NCBI RefSeq assembly: GCF_009712605.1
Contig: NZ_WASO01000014.1
Span: 496,001-560,000, forward strand
Reading direction: 5' to 3'
Length of the DNA: 64,000 nucleotides
Source of the DNA: Paludibacter sp.
GTDB lineage: Bacteria; Bacteroidota; Bacteroidia; Bacteroidales; Paludibacteraceae
Numbering within the stretch: the first letter of the stretch is position 1; the number at the start of each line of letters is the position of its first letter. The translations under genes were made by a program, and so were the position numbers. Under the pieces are notes generated by a model. The model searched no databases. It had not been told where the DNA came from and saw nothing but the letters and a program-made list of their open reading frames with translations. Below, one piece after another: positions 9,546 through 17,868 of the stretch.

Positions 9546-10352
9546 TCATTTTAGCTCCCTCCAGATGGCACAATTGCGTAAGTTTAACTCTGGTCTAACA
9601 TCAGGCGGAAAAATCCCATACAATGCAGAACCAGAACCCGACATTGATGCATAAAGAGCTCCTTGTTTATAGAGAAGCAATTTCAGGTCCGTCAGCTCCG
9701 GATGTTGCGCAAAAACTGACTGTTCAAAATCATTTACAACGACATCTTTCCATTCTTCAACGGGTAAAGCAATCAATGTTTTAAGAGATTCCTGAGGTTT
9801 GTGCGGTTTGACTTTAGAATATGCTTCTGCCGTAGGCACTGCAACATCCGGTTTGATTACAACAAAATGATTTTGCTTCAGATCGACATCTACCGGCTCA
9901 ACAATATCTCCGATGCCGGTAGCAAAAACCGGACGGTTATAAATGAAGAAAGGACAGTCTGCTCCCAATCTAACGGCATAGCTTGCCAGTTCATCTTCCG
10001 ATATGTGCAATTCGAAATATTTATTCAACAACGACAACATGAATGCGCCATCAGCAGAACCACCACCCAATCCGGCTCCAAACGGAATGTTTTTTTGCAA
10101 CAAAACAGATAAATCTCCAATCTCATAATCCTCTCGTAACAACCGAAGCGCTTTCATCACCAAATTTTTATCCGGGTCTCCGTCAATTGCAATACCTGAA
10201 ATAGTCAGAGTGGTTTTATCCGCAGGCACGATTTCCAGCGCGTCCTTCCATCCTATCGGATAAAAAATTGTTTCAATATTATGGTAACCATCCGGCCGTT
10301 TTTCTACGATATTCAGGCCAAGGTTTATTTTAGCATTCGGAAAAGTAATCAT
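9546..10352 (-). CDS. ispE: 4-diphosphocytidyl-2-C-methyl-D-erythritol kinase
   Basis: GHMP-family kinase of the MEP isoprenoid pathway; it phosphorylates the 2-hydroxyl of CDP-methylerythritol. The ATP-binding glycine loop is 'PFGAGLGGGSADG', the N-terminus 'FPNAKINLGLNI' carries the conserved Lys/Asn pair, and 'SGSGSALYG' is the third GHMP motif. I chose the ATG at 10352 (268 residues). The longer frame to 10397 adds residues unlike the family and would start upstream of a well-formed promoter at 10376-10406. The ATG at 10358 is equally possible. The gene stands alone between gyrA and dnaB. Confidence 0.94.
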   Translation of the reverse strand: MITFPNAKINLGLNIVEKRPDGYHNIETIFYPIGWKDALEIVPADKTTLTISGIAIDGDPDKNLVMKALRLLREDYEIGDLSVLLQKNIPFGAGLGGGSADGAFMLSLLNKYFELHISEDELASYAVRLGADCPFFIYNRPVFATGIGDIVEPVDVDLKQNHFVVIKPDVAVPTAEAYSKVKPHKPQESLKTLIALPVEEWKDVVVNDFEQSVFAQHPELTDLKLLLYKQGALYASMSGSGSALYGIFPPDVRPELNLRNCAIWRELK

Positions 10353-10375
10353 GAGCATTTTGTATAAATAGTGTA

Positions 10376-10406
10376 CAAAAATAGCCAACAGATTCATGCC
10401 TGCAAA
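10376..10406 (-). promoter_or_regulatory. Promoter that fixes the ispE start
   Basis: TTTG (10406-10403), a 19-base spacer and TATTTTTG (10383-10376) on the minus strand. Transcription would begin near 10370, so only the ATGs at 10358 and 10352 lie on the message. Confidence 0.75.
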
Positions 10407-10522
10407 ATAAAATTTTCACTAGATCAAAAGTTATCAACAATCAGTTCAAAACTATTTCACCAAACTATATTTCCTGACTAAGATTTTTCGTAATTTTGAA
10501 ACCCCAATTTTGAAACTGAAGA

Positions 10523-12070
10523 ATGGAAACTAACACAAAGAACTCGAGAAGAAAAGCTCCTTCCAACAATTTTATCCCGACTGCAAATGAATACGGAAAA
10601 CTCCCGCCACAGGCTGTCGAGCTGGAAGAAGACGTGTTGGGAGCCATTATGCTTGAAAAGGATGCCTACTCTATTATAAGTGACATTTTACGTCCTGAGT
10701 GTTTTTATAAAGACACGCATGTTAAAATATTTACCGCGATAGTCGATCTCGCCATTAAGCAGGAACCGATAGACATGCACACCGTTACCGAGCAATTGCG
10801 GAAGAACGGGCAACTGGACGAAGTAGGCGGCGCTTACTACATCACTATGCTGACCGCAAAAGTAGCTTCGGCAGCACATATCGAATTTCATGCCCGTATT
10901 ATTGCGCAAAAATATCTTGCCCGCGAATTGATTCGTGTTTCAAGTGAAATCCAAAGCAAAGCTTTTGACGAGCGCACCGACGTAGACGACCTGATGCAGG
11001 AAGCCGAAGGGATGCTTTTCAAAGTATCGCAGCAGAATGTCAAGAAAGACGTAGTACAAATCAACCCAGTTATTGATGAAGCCATAAAACGTATTCAGGC
11101 TGCAGCAAATCGTCCGGAAGGGTTAAGTGGCGTACAAACAGGATTCCACGCCCTCGACAAAGTGACTTCGGGATGGCAACGTTCCGACCTTATCATCATC
11201 GCGGCGCGTCCTGCTATGGGTAAAACTGCGTTCGTACTTTCGATGACAAAAAACATGGCTGTCGACTACAACACTCCGGTAGCAATGTTTTCGTTGGAAA
11301 TGTCCAACGTTCAGTTGGTAAACCGTCTACTGATGAACGTTTGTGAAATTGAAGGGGAAAAGATAAAGAACGGTCAGCTGGCTCCTTACGAATGGGAACA
11401 ACTTGACTACCGTCTCAAAAAACTAATTGACGCACCGATTTATCTGGACGATACTCCAAGTTTATCTGTATTTGAGCTTAGAACCAAGGCACGTCGATTG
11501 GTAAAAGAGCACAATGTGAAGATTCTGCTCATTGACTACTTGCAGCTTATGAATGCAAGCGGAATGAACTTCGGTAGCCGCGAACAGGAAGTAAGTATGA
11601 TTTCGCGTTCTTTAAAAGGTCTTGCCAAAGAGCTGGACATTCCTATCATTGCACTTTCGCAGTTGAACCGTAGTGTGGAAGGACGTGCCGGAAACGAAGG
11701 CAAACGTCCTCAGTTGTCCGACTTGCGTGAATCAGGTGCTATTGAACAGGATGCGGATATGGTTTGTTTCATCCACCGTCCAGAATATTACAAAATTACG
11801 GAAGATGCCCAGGGAAATTCATTGTTGGGCATTGCTGAAATTATCATTGCCAAGCACCGTAATGGGGCAACCGATGACGTGCAACTCCGATTCAAAGGAC
11901 AGTACGCCAAGTTTATGAACCGCGACGACGAAGAACAGGATGAATACAAAGGATTCGTATCAAAAATCAGCAACGAAGAATCATTCAATCAACCGGCAGC
12001 ACCTGCTATGCCCGACTTCCCTGCTCCGCCTCCGTTCTTAAGCGGATCGGGCAACGATGTTCCTTTCTGA
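10523..12070 (+). CDS. dnaB: Replicative DNA helicase DnaB
   Basis: Hexameric 5'-3' helicase that unwinds DNA at the fork and recruits primase. The N-terminal DnaB domain spans about residues 28-130 ('LPPQAVELEEDVLGAIM'). A linker follows, then the RecA-fold domain with Walker A 'AARPAMGKT' (227-235) and Walker B 'ILLIDYLQLM'. The motif 'SQLNRSVEGR' and the DnaB signature 'LSDLRESGAIEQDADMV' follow. Length (515) is in the family range, with a Pro-rich C-terminal tail. No intein or insertion is present. A TAATTTTG element at 10491-10498 is a possible -7 site but lacks a good -33 partner. It converges with birA. Confidence 0.97.
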   Translation: METNTKNSRRKAPSNNFIPTANEYGKLPPQAVELEEDVLGAIMLEKDAYSIISDILRPECFYKDTHVKIFTAIVDLAIKQEPIDMHTVTEQLRKNGQLDEVGGAYYITMLTAKVASAAHIEFHARIIAQKYLARELIRVSSEIQSKAFDERTDVDDLMQEAEGMLFKVSQQNVKKDVVQINPVIDEAIKRIQAAANRPEGLSGVQTGFHALDKVTSGWQRSDLIIIAARPAMGKTAFVLSMTKNMAVDYNTPVAMFSLEMSNVQLVNRLLMNVCEIEGEKIKNGQLAPYEWEQLDYRLKKLIDAPIYLDDTPSLSVFELRTKARRLVKEHNVKILLIDYLQLMNASGMNFGSREQEVSMISRSLKGLAKELDIPIIALSQLNRSVEGRAGNEGKRPQLSDLRESGAIEQDADMVCFIHRPEYYKITEDAQGNSLLGIAEIIIAKHRNGATDDVQLRFKGQYAKFMNRDDEEQDEYKGFVSKISNEESFNQPAAPAMPDFPAPPPFLSGSGNDVPF

Positions 12071-12086
12071 TAATCAATTCACCACA

Positions 12087-12120
12087 TAAAAAAAAGCATT
12101 GTCCATCAAAGGACAATGCT
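12087..12120 (-). terminator. Terminator overlapping the end of birA
   Basis: A perfect 10-bp stem AGCATTGTCC/GGACAATGCT is followed on the minus strand by eight or more T. The upstream arm lies inside the last five codons of birA, so coding and terminator sequence overlap. On the plus strand there is no T-run for dnaB. Confidence 0.85.
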
Positions 12121-12843
12121 CACTTCCTTAAAGGCGAATGTTCGTTGCGTTCCCTTCTCTGTTTGCAATACCAGATGTCCGCTTGGCAGAATATCCACTA
12201 TACTGGCCTTAAAATTTTCATCATTTGCCCGATATTCATGGAAGCCGTCGTGACGGTAAAGTGCAGTCTTATAATCTTCATCAAAGCAATTCAATTCTTC
12301 TCGCAATAGCTGAATATAAAGCATATAAATGCGCTTTACAATTCGCTTCAAAAGATCTTCCCTATCGTATGTTTTGCCCGTTATTTGCTTTAGTGAAACA
12401 GGGTTAGGCGCATTGCTCGCAAAAGATTCCTGATTAACATTCAATCCAATCCCAATTACACAATATTGAATATTGGAACCGCACAAGTCATTCTCAATCA
12501 GGATTCCTGCAATTTTTTTATCGCGCCAGTAAATATCATTAGGCCATTTAATAAACACATCGTCGATTTCTTCTTTGAGAACACCGGCAACTGCCAGCGA
12601 CACCATCTTGGATAGCACAAATTGTTGATTAGCTTCAATACTGCTTGGAAACAGCAACATGCTAAATAATAGATTTTTACCATCTTCCGACTCCCACACA
12701 TTGCCCACTTGTCCCCGGCCTTTGGTCTGATAATCGGCGCTCACTACCATACCTTCCGACAATTGTTCCCGGCTCGAAACAAGCAACTCCCGAAGATAGT
12801 TATTTGTCGAAACAGTTTCCCGAAGGCGAATAATATTGAACAT
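12106..12843 (-). CDS. birA: Biotin--[acetyl-CoA-carboxylase] ligase (no DNA-binding domain)
   Basis: Attaches biotin to the carrier protein of acetyl-CoA carboxylase and related enzymes via biotinyl-AMP. The 245-residue product has the ligase core: 'ETVSTNNYL', the GRGRxGR-like loop 'KGRGQVGNVWES', 'IKWPNDIYW' and 'GIGLNVNQ'. The N-terminal winged helix of E. coli BirA is absent, so it should be an enzyme without repressor activity. I chose the ATG at 12843 because the family usually begins a few residues before 'ETxSTN'; the frame extends to 12864. TATATTTG at 12923-12916 (minus) is a possible -7 element. Confidence 0.94.
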   Translation of the reverse strand: MFNIIRLRETVSTNNYLRELLVSSREQLSEGMVVSADYQTKGRGQVGNVWESEDGKNLLFSMLLFPSSIEANQQFVLSKMVSLAVAGVLKEEIDDVFIKWPNDIYWRDKKIAGILIENDLCGSNIQYCVIGIGLNVNQESFASNAPNPVSLKQITGKTYDREDLLKRIVKRIYMLYIQLLREELNCFDEDYKTALYRHDGFHEYRANDENFKASIVDILPSGHLVLQTEKGTQRTFAFKEVSIVL

Positions 12844-13278
12844 TTGCAATTCTTTTAATCTCAATTGATTTCAGTTGTAACAAGCAAACATGAACATTGC
12901 TCATTTTACTGAACACAAATATAGAAACTATTATTCCGCATTAGCACGTAAAAGATTATAACAAAATCAGAAATGAAGTTAAATGAAGATTTATGCGATT
13001 TCCAATCATTAACACATCTTATTCACATTGTCAATTTTCATACAAATAAATCAGTCCAAGAACTTTCGATCTCAATAATTCCTCCCCGGTTCAATGCTGC
13101 AAAGCAGACAAAACACACCATTATGTAAAAAATGGACACCAGAACATACAAAATTGTAGCCCATCCTTTCTCCTAACAATCCCCCCAAAAGCAACATAGC
13201 ACTAATAATCTGCATATTATACAGAATGGCACAATAATTGCATATGACTTAAAGTACTAAAACGAAATTATTCTTACC
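12844..13278. other. 435-base intergenic region between divergent birA and the Nif11-like gene
   Basis: AT-rich and non-coding on both strands as far as I can see. It holds a possible birA -7 element (TATATTTG, minus strand, 12923-12916). A TGT-N10-ACA half-palindrome at 13029-13044 has the form of a NifA-type activator site, and a sigma-54 promoter lies at 13227-13242. The length suits an enhancer-controlled promoter. No RNA gene is evident. Confidence 0.5.
13227..13242 (+). promoter_or_regulatory. Sigma-54 (-24/-12) promoter of the Nif11-like gene
   Basis: TGGCAC, five bases, then TTGCA: an exact match to the -24/-12 consensus, with GG (13228-13229) and GC (13240-13241) ten bases apart. 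The start site would be near 13253, 26 bases before the ATG at 13279. No TAnnTTTG element is present in this position. Confidence 0.78.
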
Positions 13279-13518
13279 ATGTCACTCCAAAATGCACTGA
13301 TTTTCATCCGCAATGTGAGCAAGCACGCACCATTACGGAAAGCATGTTACAAATGCCGTTCTAAGTCTGACTTACTTGAACTGCTCCACAACGAAGGTAT
13401 CGGTTTTACCGAGATGGAATTTGAAGAAGCTGTCACCATGTCGTTATTCAAATGCCAGACGTATGACGAGGCCGATGAAGTAAAACAAACAGAATTATGG
13501 TTCCATTTATTTGCTTAA
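13279..13518 (+). CDS. Nif11-like small protein
   Basis: A 79-residue protein whose first 50 residues fit the Nif11 domain: the start 'MSLQNALIFIRNV', the middle 'KSDLLELLHNEG' and 'GFTEMEFEEA'. Nif11 proteins were first noted in nitrogen-fixation clusters of cyanobacteria, and the domain also serves as the leader of some peptide natural products. Here there is no double-glycine cleavage site and no Cys/Ser/Thr-rich core, so a plain Nif11 protein is more likely than a modified-peptide precursor. A CxxC pair (Cys23, Cys26) and Cys59 could bind metal or form disulfides. It follows an excellent sigma-54 promoter and is six bases ahead of the next gene. Its role is unknown. Confidence 0.75.
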   Translation: MSLQNALIFIRNVSKHAPLRKACYKCRSKSDLLELLHNEGIGFTEMEFEEAVTMSLFKCQTYDEADEVKQTELWFHLFA

Positions 13519-13524
13519 ATTATT

Positions 13525-13884
13525 ATGACAACAGAAATGATGAGTGAAGCTGCATTACTCCCTGAAGATAAAATTGAGTTCTATGAACTAGAAAAAGTCC
13601 GTTTTGTGGTTAAAGACGGTACCGGACTTGATATTGCATATGCTTACGAAGACCTTGTATTTTCTGATCATGCGCTGTTTATCATCCAGTTTGACGGACA
13701 ATCGTCAAATTACTGGAATTGCTGGTTCAATCACGAATGCAATGCCACAGACAGGCTTTCCTTGTTGCGATCATTGGCAACATCGGCCAATCTAAACAAT
13801 GTACAACTGACTTACAAAGGCACTTATGAGATTTCGCAACCTGAAGGCAAAGAAGAAATTATTTTAAAATTCACCGAAATATAA
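13525..13884 (+). CDS. Hypothetical protein cotranscribed with the Nif11-like gene
   Basis: A 119-residue protein that I do not recognise. It has no signal peptide or membrane segment and alternates short strands and turns, with an aromatic/cysteine patch 'NYWNCWFNHEC' (Cys66, Cys72). It is mildly acidic. The six-base gap to the Nif11-like gene makes cotranscription from the sigma-54 promoter very likely, so it probably acts in the same process. The start at 13525 is the first ATG; Met6 is an alternative. No terminator is evident before the convergent AlgX-like gene. Confidence 0.7.
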   Translation: MTTEMMSEAALLPEDKIEFYELEKVRFVVKDGTGLDIAYAYEDLVFSDHALFIIQFDGQSSNYWNCWFNHECNATDRLSLLRSLATSANLNNVQLTYKGTYEISQPEGKEEIILKFTEI

Positions 13885-13931
13885 GGCTTCTTCATCGAGG
13901 TAAATCAGAGTGAATTTACATTTCTCAATTA

Positions 13932-15011
13932 TCACAAGCTTTTGGTGCTCAAATATTTTTTTAGCTCATTTGCAACCAGTTGTGCTGCATATCCATTCCA
14001 GTGCGAATCATCGGAATGATACAGCAATGAACCTTTACTGCGTTCATAATTGTAAAGAGGAAGCATATTTAGAGTAGTTATACCTTCGCGTTTAAGAATA
14101 GAGTCAAGCCGGAATAAATAATCCGGTTGCGATGGAAAAGGTACTAAATCGTAATAAACTGTTTCTTTGTTTGGCATCGGCAGAAACAAAAAATCGATTT
14201 GTTGAGAGTCGCAATATTTCTTATAAGAAACCAACGCTTTGGTTACTGATTTCAGCCGTGCATCGGCTTTTGCCAACGACTTTTTCCCCTGCAAAAACAA
14301 CATGTGATGATCTACCGGTGATACCAATCCTCCCCCCTGCTGACGGTTAATACGCGCCTGTGCCCAACGCACATTATAAAAACGAGTCAATCGATCGTAA
14401 AAAGCGTCAAAACCAGTCAGTCCATATAATTTTCGCTTCACATTATACGAAGCTGTATTGATATCGAATGGTCGACTCAACTGCCCCGTTACCGGTTTTG
14501 GCACATTGCGTTCCACCATTGAAAAGATAAGTAGTTTTGGTTTGTGCATGATGCCGTTTTGGATCAGATATATCATATCATCAAGCGTGGAAGGCGCCAT
14601 GTTGTATATGCGCAATTTCCCTTCTGTCAGATTCGTTAATTTAGCAGTCAATGTCTCATCCTGACTCAATCCTGTTCCTGCCACAAATGAATCGCCAATT
14701 ATCAGCACATCAGGATTGGCAATAAAATGATCATTTCTGAACCCCCACTCGTCTGTTTTCCATACCACTTTTTTATTAACCGCTTTAGCCGTATGGTGCC
14801 CCAAATCACCTTGCTCGGTCATATCGAGCGTTGTATTCGGATAAAACGGCCCCACGCGTGGAATCTGACTCGAATAGAGCAGGCTCTCCCAAAGCCTGTA
14901 CGTAAAGAAATTGGGCGGTAAAATAAAAGCTTCCGTAATCCAGAAGAGCAGTATAGGAGAAGTAAACAGAAGGAACTTCTTAAGAAAACGTTTCATTTGC
15001 GGCTGCATCAT
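13932..15011 (-). CDS. AlgX/AlgJ-like SGNH acyltransferase partner of an MBOAT protein
   Basis: A membrane-anchored periplasmic protein of the SGNH hydrolase fold that probably takes acetyl groups from the adjacent MBOAT protein and places them on a glycan. Residues 10-30 form one hydrophobic anchor. The nucleophile motif is 'GDSF' (Ser108). The Asp/His pair is in 'DDSHWNG' (Asp335, His337), as in AlgX/AlgJ-type proteins. The 359-residue length is typical. It lies six bases downstream of the MBOAT gene and is surely cotranscribed. The acceptor polymer is unknown, since no polysaccharide synthesis genes adjoin the pair. Confidence 0.82.
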   Translation of the reverse strand: MMQPQMKRFLKKFLLFTSPILLFWITEAFILPPNFFTYRLWESLLYSSQIPRVGPFYPNTTLDMTEQGDLGHHTAKAVNKKVVWKTDEWGFRNDHFIANPDVLIIGDSFVAGTGLSQDETLTAKLTNLTEGKLRIYNMAPSTLDDMIYLIQNGIMHKPKLLIFSMVERNVPKPVTGQLSRPFDINTASYNVKRKLYGLTGFDAFYDRLTRFYNVRWAQARINRQQGGGLVSPVDHHMLFLQGKKSLAKADARLKSVTKALVSYKKYCDSQQIDFLFLPMPNKETVYYDLVPFPSQPDYLFRLDSILKREGITTLNMLPLYNYERSKGSLLYHSDDSHWNGYAAQLVANELKKYLSTKSL

Positions 15012-15017
15012 ACACTC

Positions 15018-16454
15018 TTAAAATTGGAAATAAATAAAATGCTGCCCACTACCTCTGAATAATATTATCACAATAAAGATGGCATAATAAAGACTCCAGC
15101 GCCAAGCCTTATGCAAATCGCCGGCAACTCCTCCCAAAGCGTACGAATATTCTCTTCCTCTCCATTCGACGGCAAAAAAGAAAAGCACAAAAACGATGGT
15201 CAACCACGGCCATACCTGAGGCAGAGAAAATAACGATTTACTGAAAATTCCTCCTAAATATGAAAATGCATGACTCATATCCTCGGCACGAAAAAATATC
15301 CAGGCAAAAACCGCCAATGAAAATGTCAAAAGCATTTCTCCGCCTTCACGCAATGATGGCAATGTTTTTCCTTTTGCCACAACATCAATATGATTTCGAT
15401 TCATTTTGAACACCACCAAAGGCATCATAAACAGAGCATTCAGTGCACCCCAAACGATAAATGTCCAGTTAGCGCCATGCCAAAATCCGCTCACCACAAA
15501 AATGATAAAGGTATTGCGGATTTTTGCCCACATACCGCCACGGCTTCCGCCTAACGGAATATAGAGATAATCGCGAAACCAAGAGGAAAGCGATATGTGC
15601 CAGCGACGCCAGAACTCGGCAATATCGCGCGAAAAATAGGGATAAGCAAAATTACGAAGTAGTTCAAAACCCAGCAGACGCGCCGTACCCAAGGCAATAT
15701 CAGTATATCCCGAAAAATCGCCGTATATCTGTATTGCAAAAAAGACAGCTCCCACCACCAATGTACTTCCCGAATACGCTTCGGAATGAGTAAAAATCTG
15801 ATTGGCATATTGCGCACAATTGTCGGCAATTACCATTTTTTTGAACAATCCCCAAAGAATTTGTTTCAAGCCATCTACCGCCCGATCATAGTTAAATTCC
15901 CGTGGTCGCGATACCTGAGGCAAAAGGTGAGTTGCGCGCTCGATTGGCCCGGCAATTAATAACGGAAAGAACGAAACGAAAAGCGAATAGTCAACAAAAT
16001 TACGGGTAGGCTTTATTTTATCGTTGTAAATATCAAAAATATACGACAGCCCATGAAACGTATAAAACGATATTCCGACCGGAAGAATAATATTGAGAGA
16101 AGATATTTCAGTGGCAAAACCGGCCGTCTTTAACAAACCCGACAGCGATTCGGCAAAAAAATTATAGTATTTGAAAAAGCCGAGAAGTCCCAGATTGATC
16201 GCGACGCCCGACCATAACCATGTTTTTCTCCCGTTCTTTGATTCTGTTTTATGAATCTGCAAGCCGGTAACGAAGCAGAGAAATGTTGATAATGCAAGCA
16301 GAGAAAGAAACCTGATATCCCAGCAACTATAAAAATAGTAACTGGCAATCATCAGAAGCCAGTTTTGTCCCTTTAAAGATTTTCGAAGAGGAAACCAGTA
16401 AAGCAGAAATACAATGCAAAAAAAGAACGCGAAGTCTATCGAGTTAAAGAGCAT
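15018..16454 (-). CDS. MBOAT-family O-acyltransferase (AlgI-like)
   Basis: A polytopic inner-membrane protein (478 residues, about ten hydrophobic segments) that moves acyl groups, normally acetyl, from cytoplasmic donors across the membrane. The MBOAT signature is complete: 'WRRWHISLSSWFRDYLYIPLG' with His286, and 'SGFWHGANW' with the invariant His326. It is the first gene of a two-gene unit with the SGNH partner, the same division of labour as AlgI with AlgJ/AlgX or DltB with DltD. A terminator of ilvE lies 31 bases upstream, so the pair must have its own promoter in that short space or be read through; I saw no convincing -7 element. Confidence 0.93.
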   Translation of the reverse strand: MLFNSIDFAFFFCIVFLLYWFPLRKSLKGQNWLLMIASYYFYSCWDIRFLSLLALSTFLCFVTGLQIHKTESKNGRKTWLWSGVAINLGLLGFFKYYNFFAESLSGLLKTAGFATEISSLNIILPVGISFYTFHGLSYIFDIYNDKIKPTRNFVDYSLFVSFFPLLIAGPIERATHLLPQVSRPREFNYDRAVDGLKQILWGLFKKMVIADNCAQYANQIFTHSEAYSGSTLVVGAVFFAIQIYGDFSGYTDIALGTARLLGFELLRNFAYPYFSRDIAEFWRRWHISLSSWFRDYLYIPLGGSRGGMWAKIRNTFIIFVVSGFWHGANWTFIVWGALNALFMMPLVVFKMNRNHIDVVAKGKTLPSLREGGEMLLTFSLAVFAWIFFRAEDMSHAFSYLGGIFSKSLFSLPQVWPWLTIVFVLFFFAVEWRGREYSYALGGVAGDLHKAWRWSLYYAIFIVIILFRGSGQHFIYFQF

Positions 16455-16484
16455 ATCAAACTATAAAAAAGCACTGATAATAAC

Positions 16485-16518
16485 AGAAAAAGCATCACCC
16501 ACAGCGAGCGATGCTTTT
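16485..16518 (-). terminator. Terminator of ilvE
   Basis: AAAGCATC/GATGCTTT stem with a 13-base loop followed on the minus strand by T-rich sequence, 19 bases after the ilvE stop. Confidence 0.75.
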
Positions 16519-16536
16519 ATATAATCAATTATGAGA

Positions 16537-17556
16537 TTAGTCTAAAACTGTAACCCAGCCATGAGTATCCGGTTCATCACCATACTGAATGGCTCGCAAA
16601 TGTTCGTACAATTTTCTTGAAATCGGACCCGGAGTACCATCCTTAGAGATGACATACGATTTATTTTGATCCACATCATCGATGCGGGAAATAGGGCTGA
16701 TAACAGCAGCCGTACCACATTGACCGGCTTCTTCAAAAGTACCCAGTTCTTCTTCAGGGATTTGACGACGTTCAACGGTCATACCCATATCTTCAGCCAA
16801 TTGCATCAGACTTTTATTGGTAATAGACGGGAGTATAGAAGTCGATTCCGGAGTAACGTATGTATTTTGCTTGATTCCGAAGAAATTAGCAGGACCGCAT
16901 TCGTCAACATATTTCTTTTCTTTAGCATCAAGATAAAGAACTGACGAATAACCCATTGAGTGAGCTTTCTCTCCGGCAACCAAACTGGCAGCATAGTTAC
17001 CGCCAACCTTAAATGTACCTGTTCCAAGTGGAGCCGCACGGTCAAATTGACGAAGAATAACTACCGGAGTTGTCTGGAAACCACCTTTGAAGTAAGGTCC
17101 AACAGGAGTTACAAATATCATGAACAAATATTCATTGGAAGGCTTCACGCCAACCTGAGCACTCGTACCAATCAATAATGGACGAATATAAAGAGAGGCT
17201 CCACTTTCATAAGGAGGCACAAAACGTTCATTCAATTTCACCACTCGTTTCACGGCTTCTTCGAATTTCTCGATTGGCAACTTCGCCATCATAATACCAT
17301 CTGATGTAGATTGTAGACGTTTCGCGTTTTCCTCGATACGGAAAATACGAATCTTACCATCTTTACCACGAAATGCTTTCAAACCCTCAAATGCCTCTTG
17401 TCCGTAGTGCAGACAAGTTGCTGCCATGTGCAACGTAATAGTAGAGTCGGTTGTTTCTTCAATTTCTCCCCATTGGCCATCTTTGTAAGTACAACGAACA
17501 TTATAATCCGTTGGCATATAACCAAATGAAAGTTCCGACCAGTTAATTGAATCCAT
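16537..17556 (-). CDS. ilvE: Branched-chain amino acid aminotransferase
   Basis: PLP-dependent class IV transaminase that interconverts leucine, isoleucine and valine with their 2-oxo acids. The 339-residue length and motifs mark the BCAT group II type: 'HYGQEAFEGLKAFRG', 'LYIRPLLIGT', the PLP lysine at Lys183 in 'TFKVGGNYAASL' and 'DECGPANFFGI'. It stands alone with its own promoter and terminator, not in an ilv/leu operon. TACCTTTG at 17592-17585 preceded by TTG 19 bases further upstream supports the start at 17556. Confidence 0.96.
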   Translation of the reverse strand: MDSINWSELSFGYMPTDYNVRCTYKDGQWGEIEETTDSTITLHMAATCLHYGQEAFEGLKAFRGKDGKIRIFRIEENAKRLQSTSDGIMMAKLPIEKFEEAVKRVVKLNERFVPPYESGASLYIRPLLIGTSAQVGVKPSNEYLFMIFVTPVGPYFKGGFQTTPVVILRQFDRAAPLGTGTFKVGGNYAASLVAGEKAHSMGYSSVLYLDAKEKKYVDECGPANFFGIKQNTYVTPESTSILPSITNKSLMQLAEDMGMTVERRQIPEEELGTFEEAGQCGTAAVISPISRIDDVDQNKSYVISKDGTPGPISRKLYEHLRAIQYGDEPDTHGWVTVLD

Positions 17557-17868
17557 AATTATATTTGTACTGAAAAATTTTTCACAAAGGTATCATTTAT
17601 TTAGTGTAGAACAATGAAAATCTGAATTAATTGACAAAAAAAGAGCCCTCCAACAGAACAATGTAATTTTCACGTTGCACACAAAAATAATCTCGGGTTT
17701 CTTGTGATGCATCCGATGAAAAAAATTACTTTTGCATACAAAACAGGACAATCTGTTTGAAAACTCACTAATTTTATTCTCAATCATTTAACTGAGACGA
17801 AGCATCATTGTTTCTCACAAAAAAGGCAACAAAACGGCTTCCGTAACCCTCTTTCAAAATATTGAACT
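17557..17868. other. 312-base divergent promoter region between ilvE and a TPR/PD40 gene
   Basis: On the minus strand TTG (17614-17612), a 19-base spacer and TACCTTTG (17592-17585) form the ilvE promoter. On the plus strand TACTTTTG at 17727-17734, followed by CA, is a possible -7 element for the TPR/PD40-tilS unit, leaving a leader of about 130 bases. No RNA gene or reading frame is convincing here. Confidence 0.6.

Noticed and set aside
13279-13518. Nif11-like gene as precursor of a modified peptide natural product
   Set aside because: No double-glycine cleavage site, no Cys/Ser/Thr-rich core, and no lanthionine synthetase, radical SAM maturase or peptidase-transporter adjoining.
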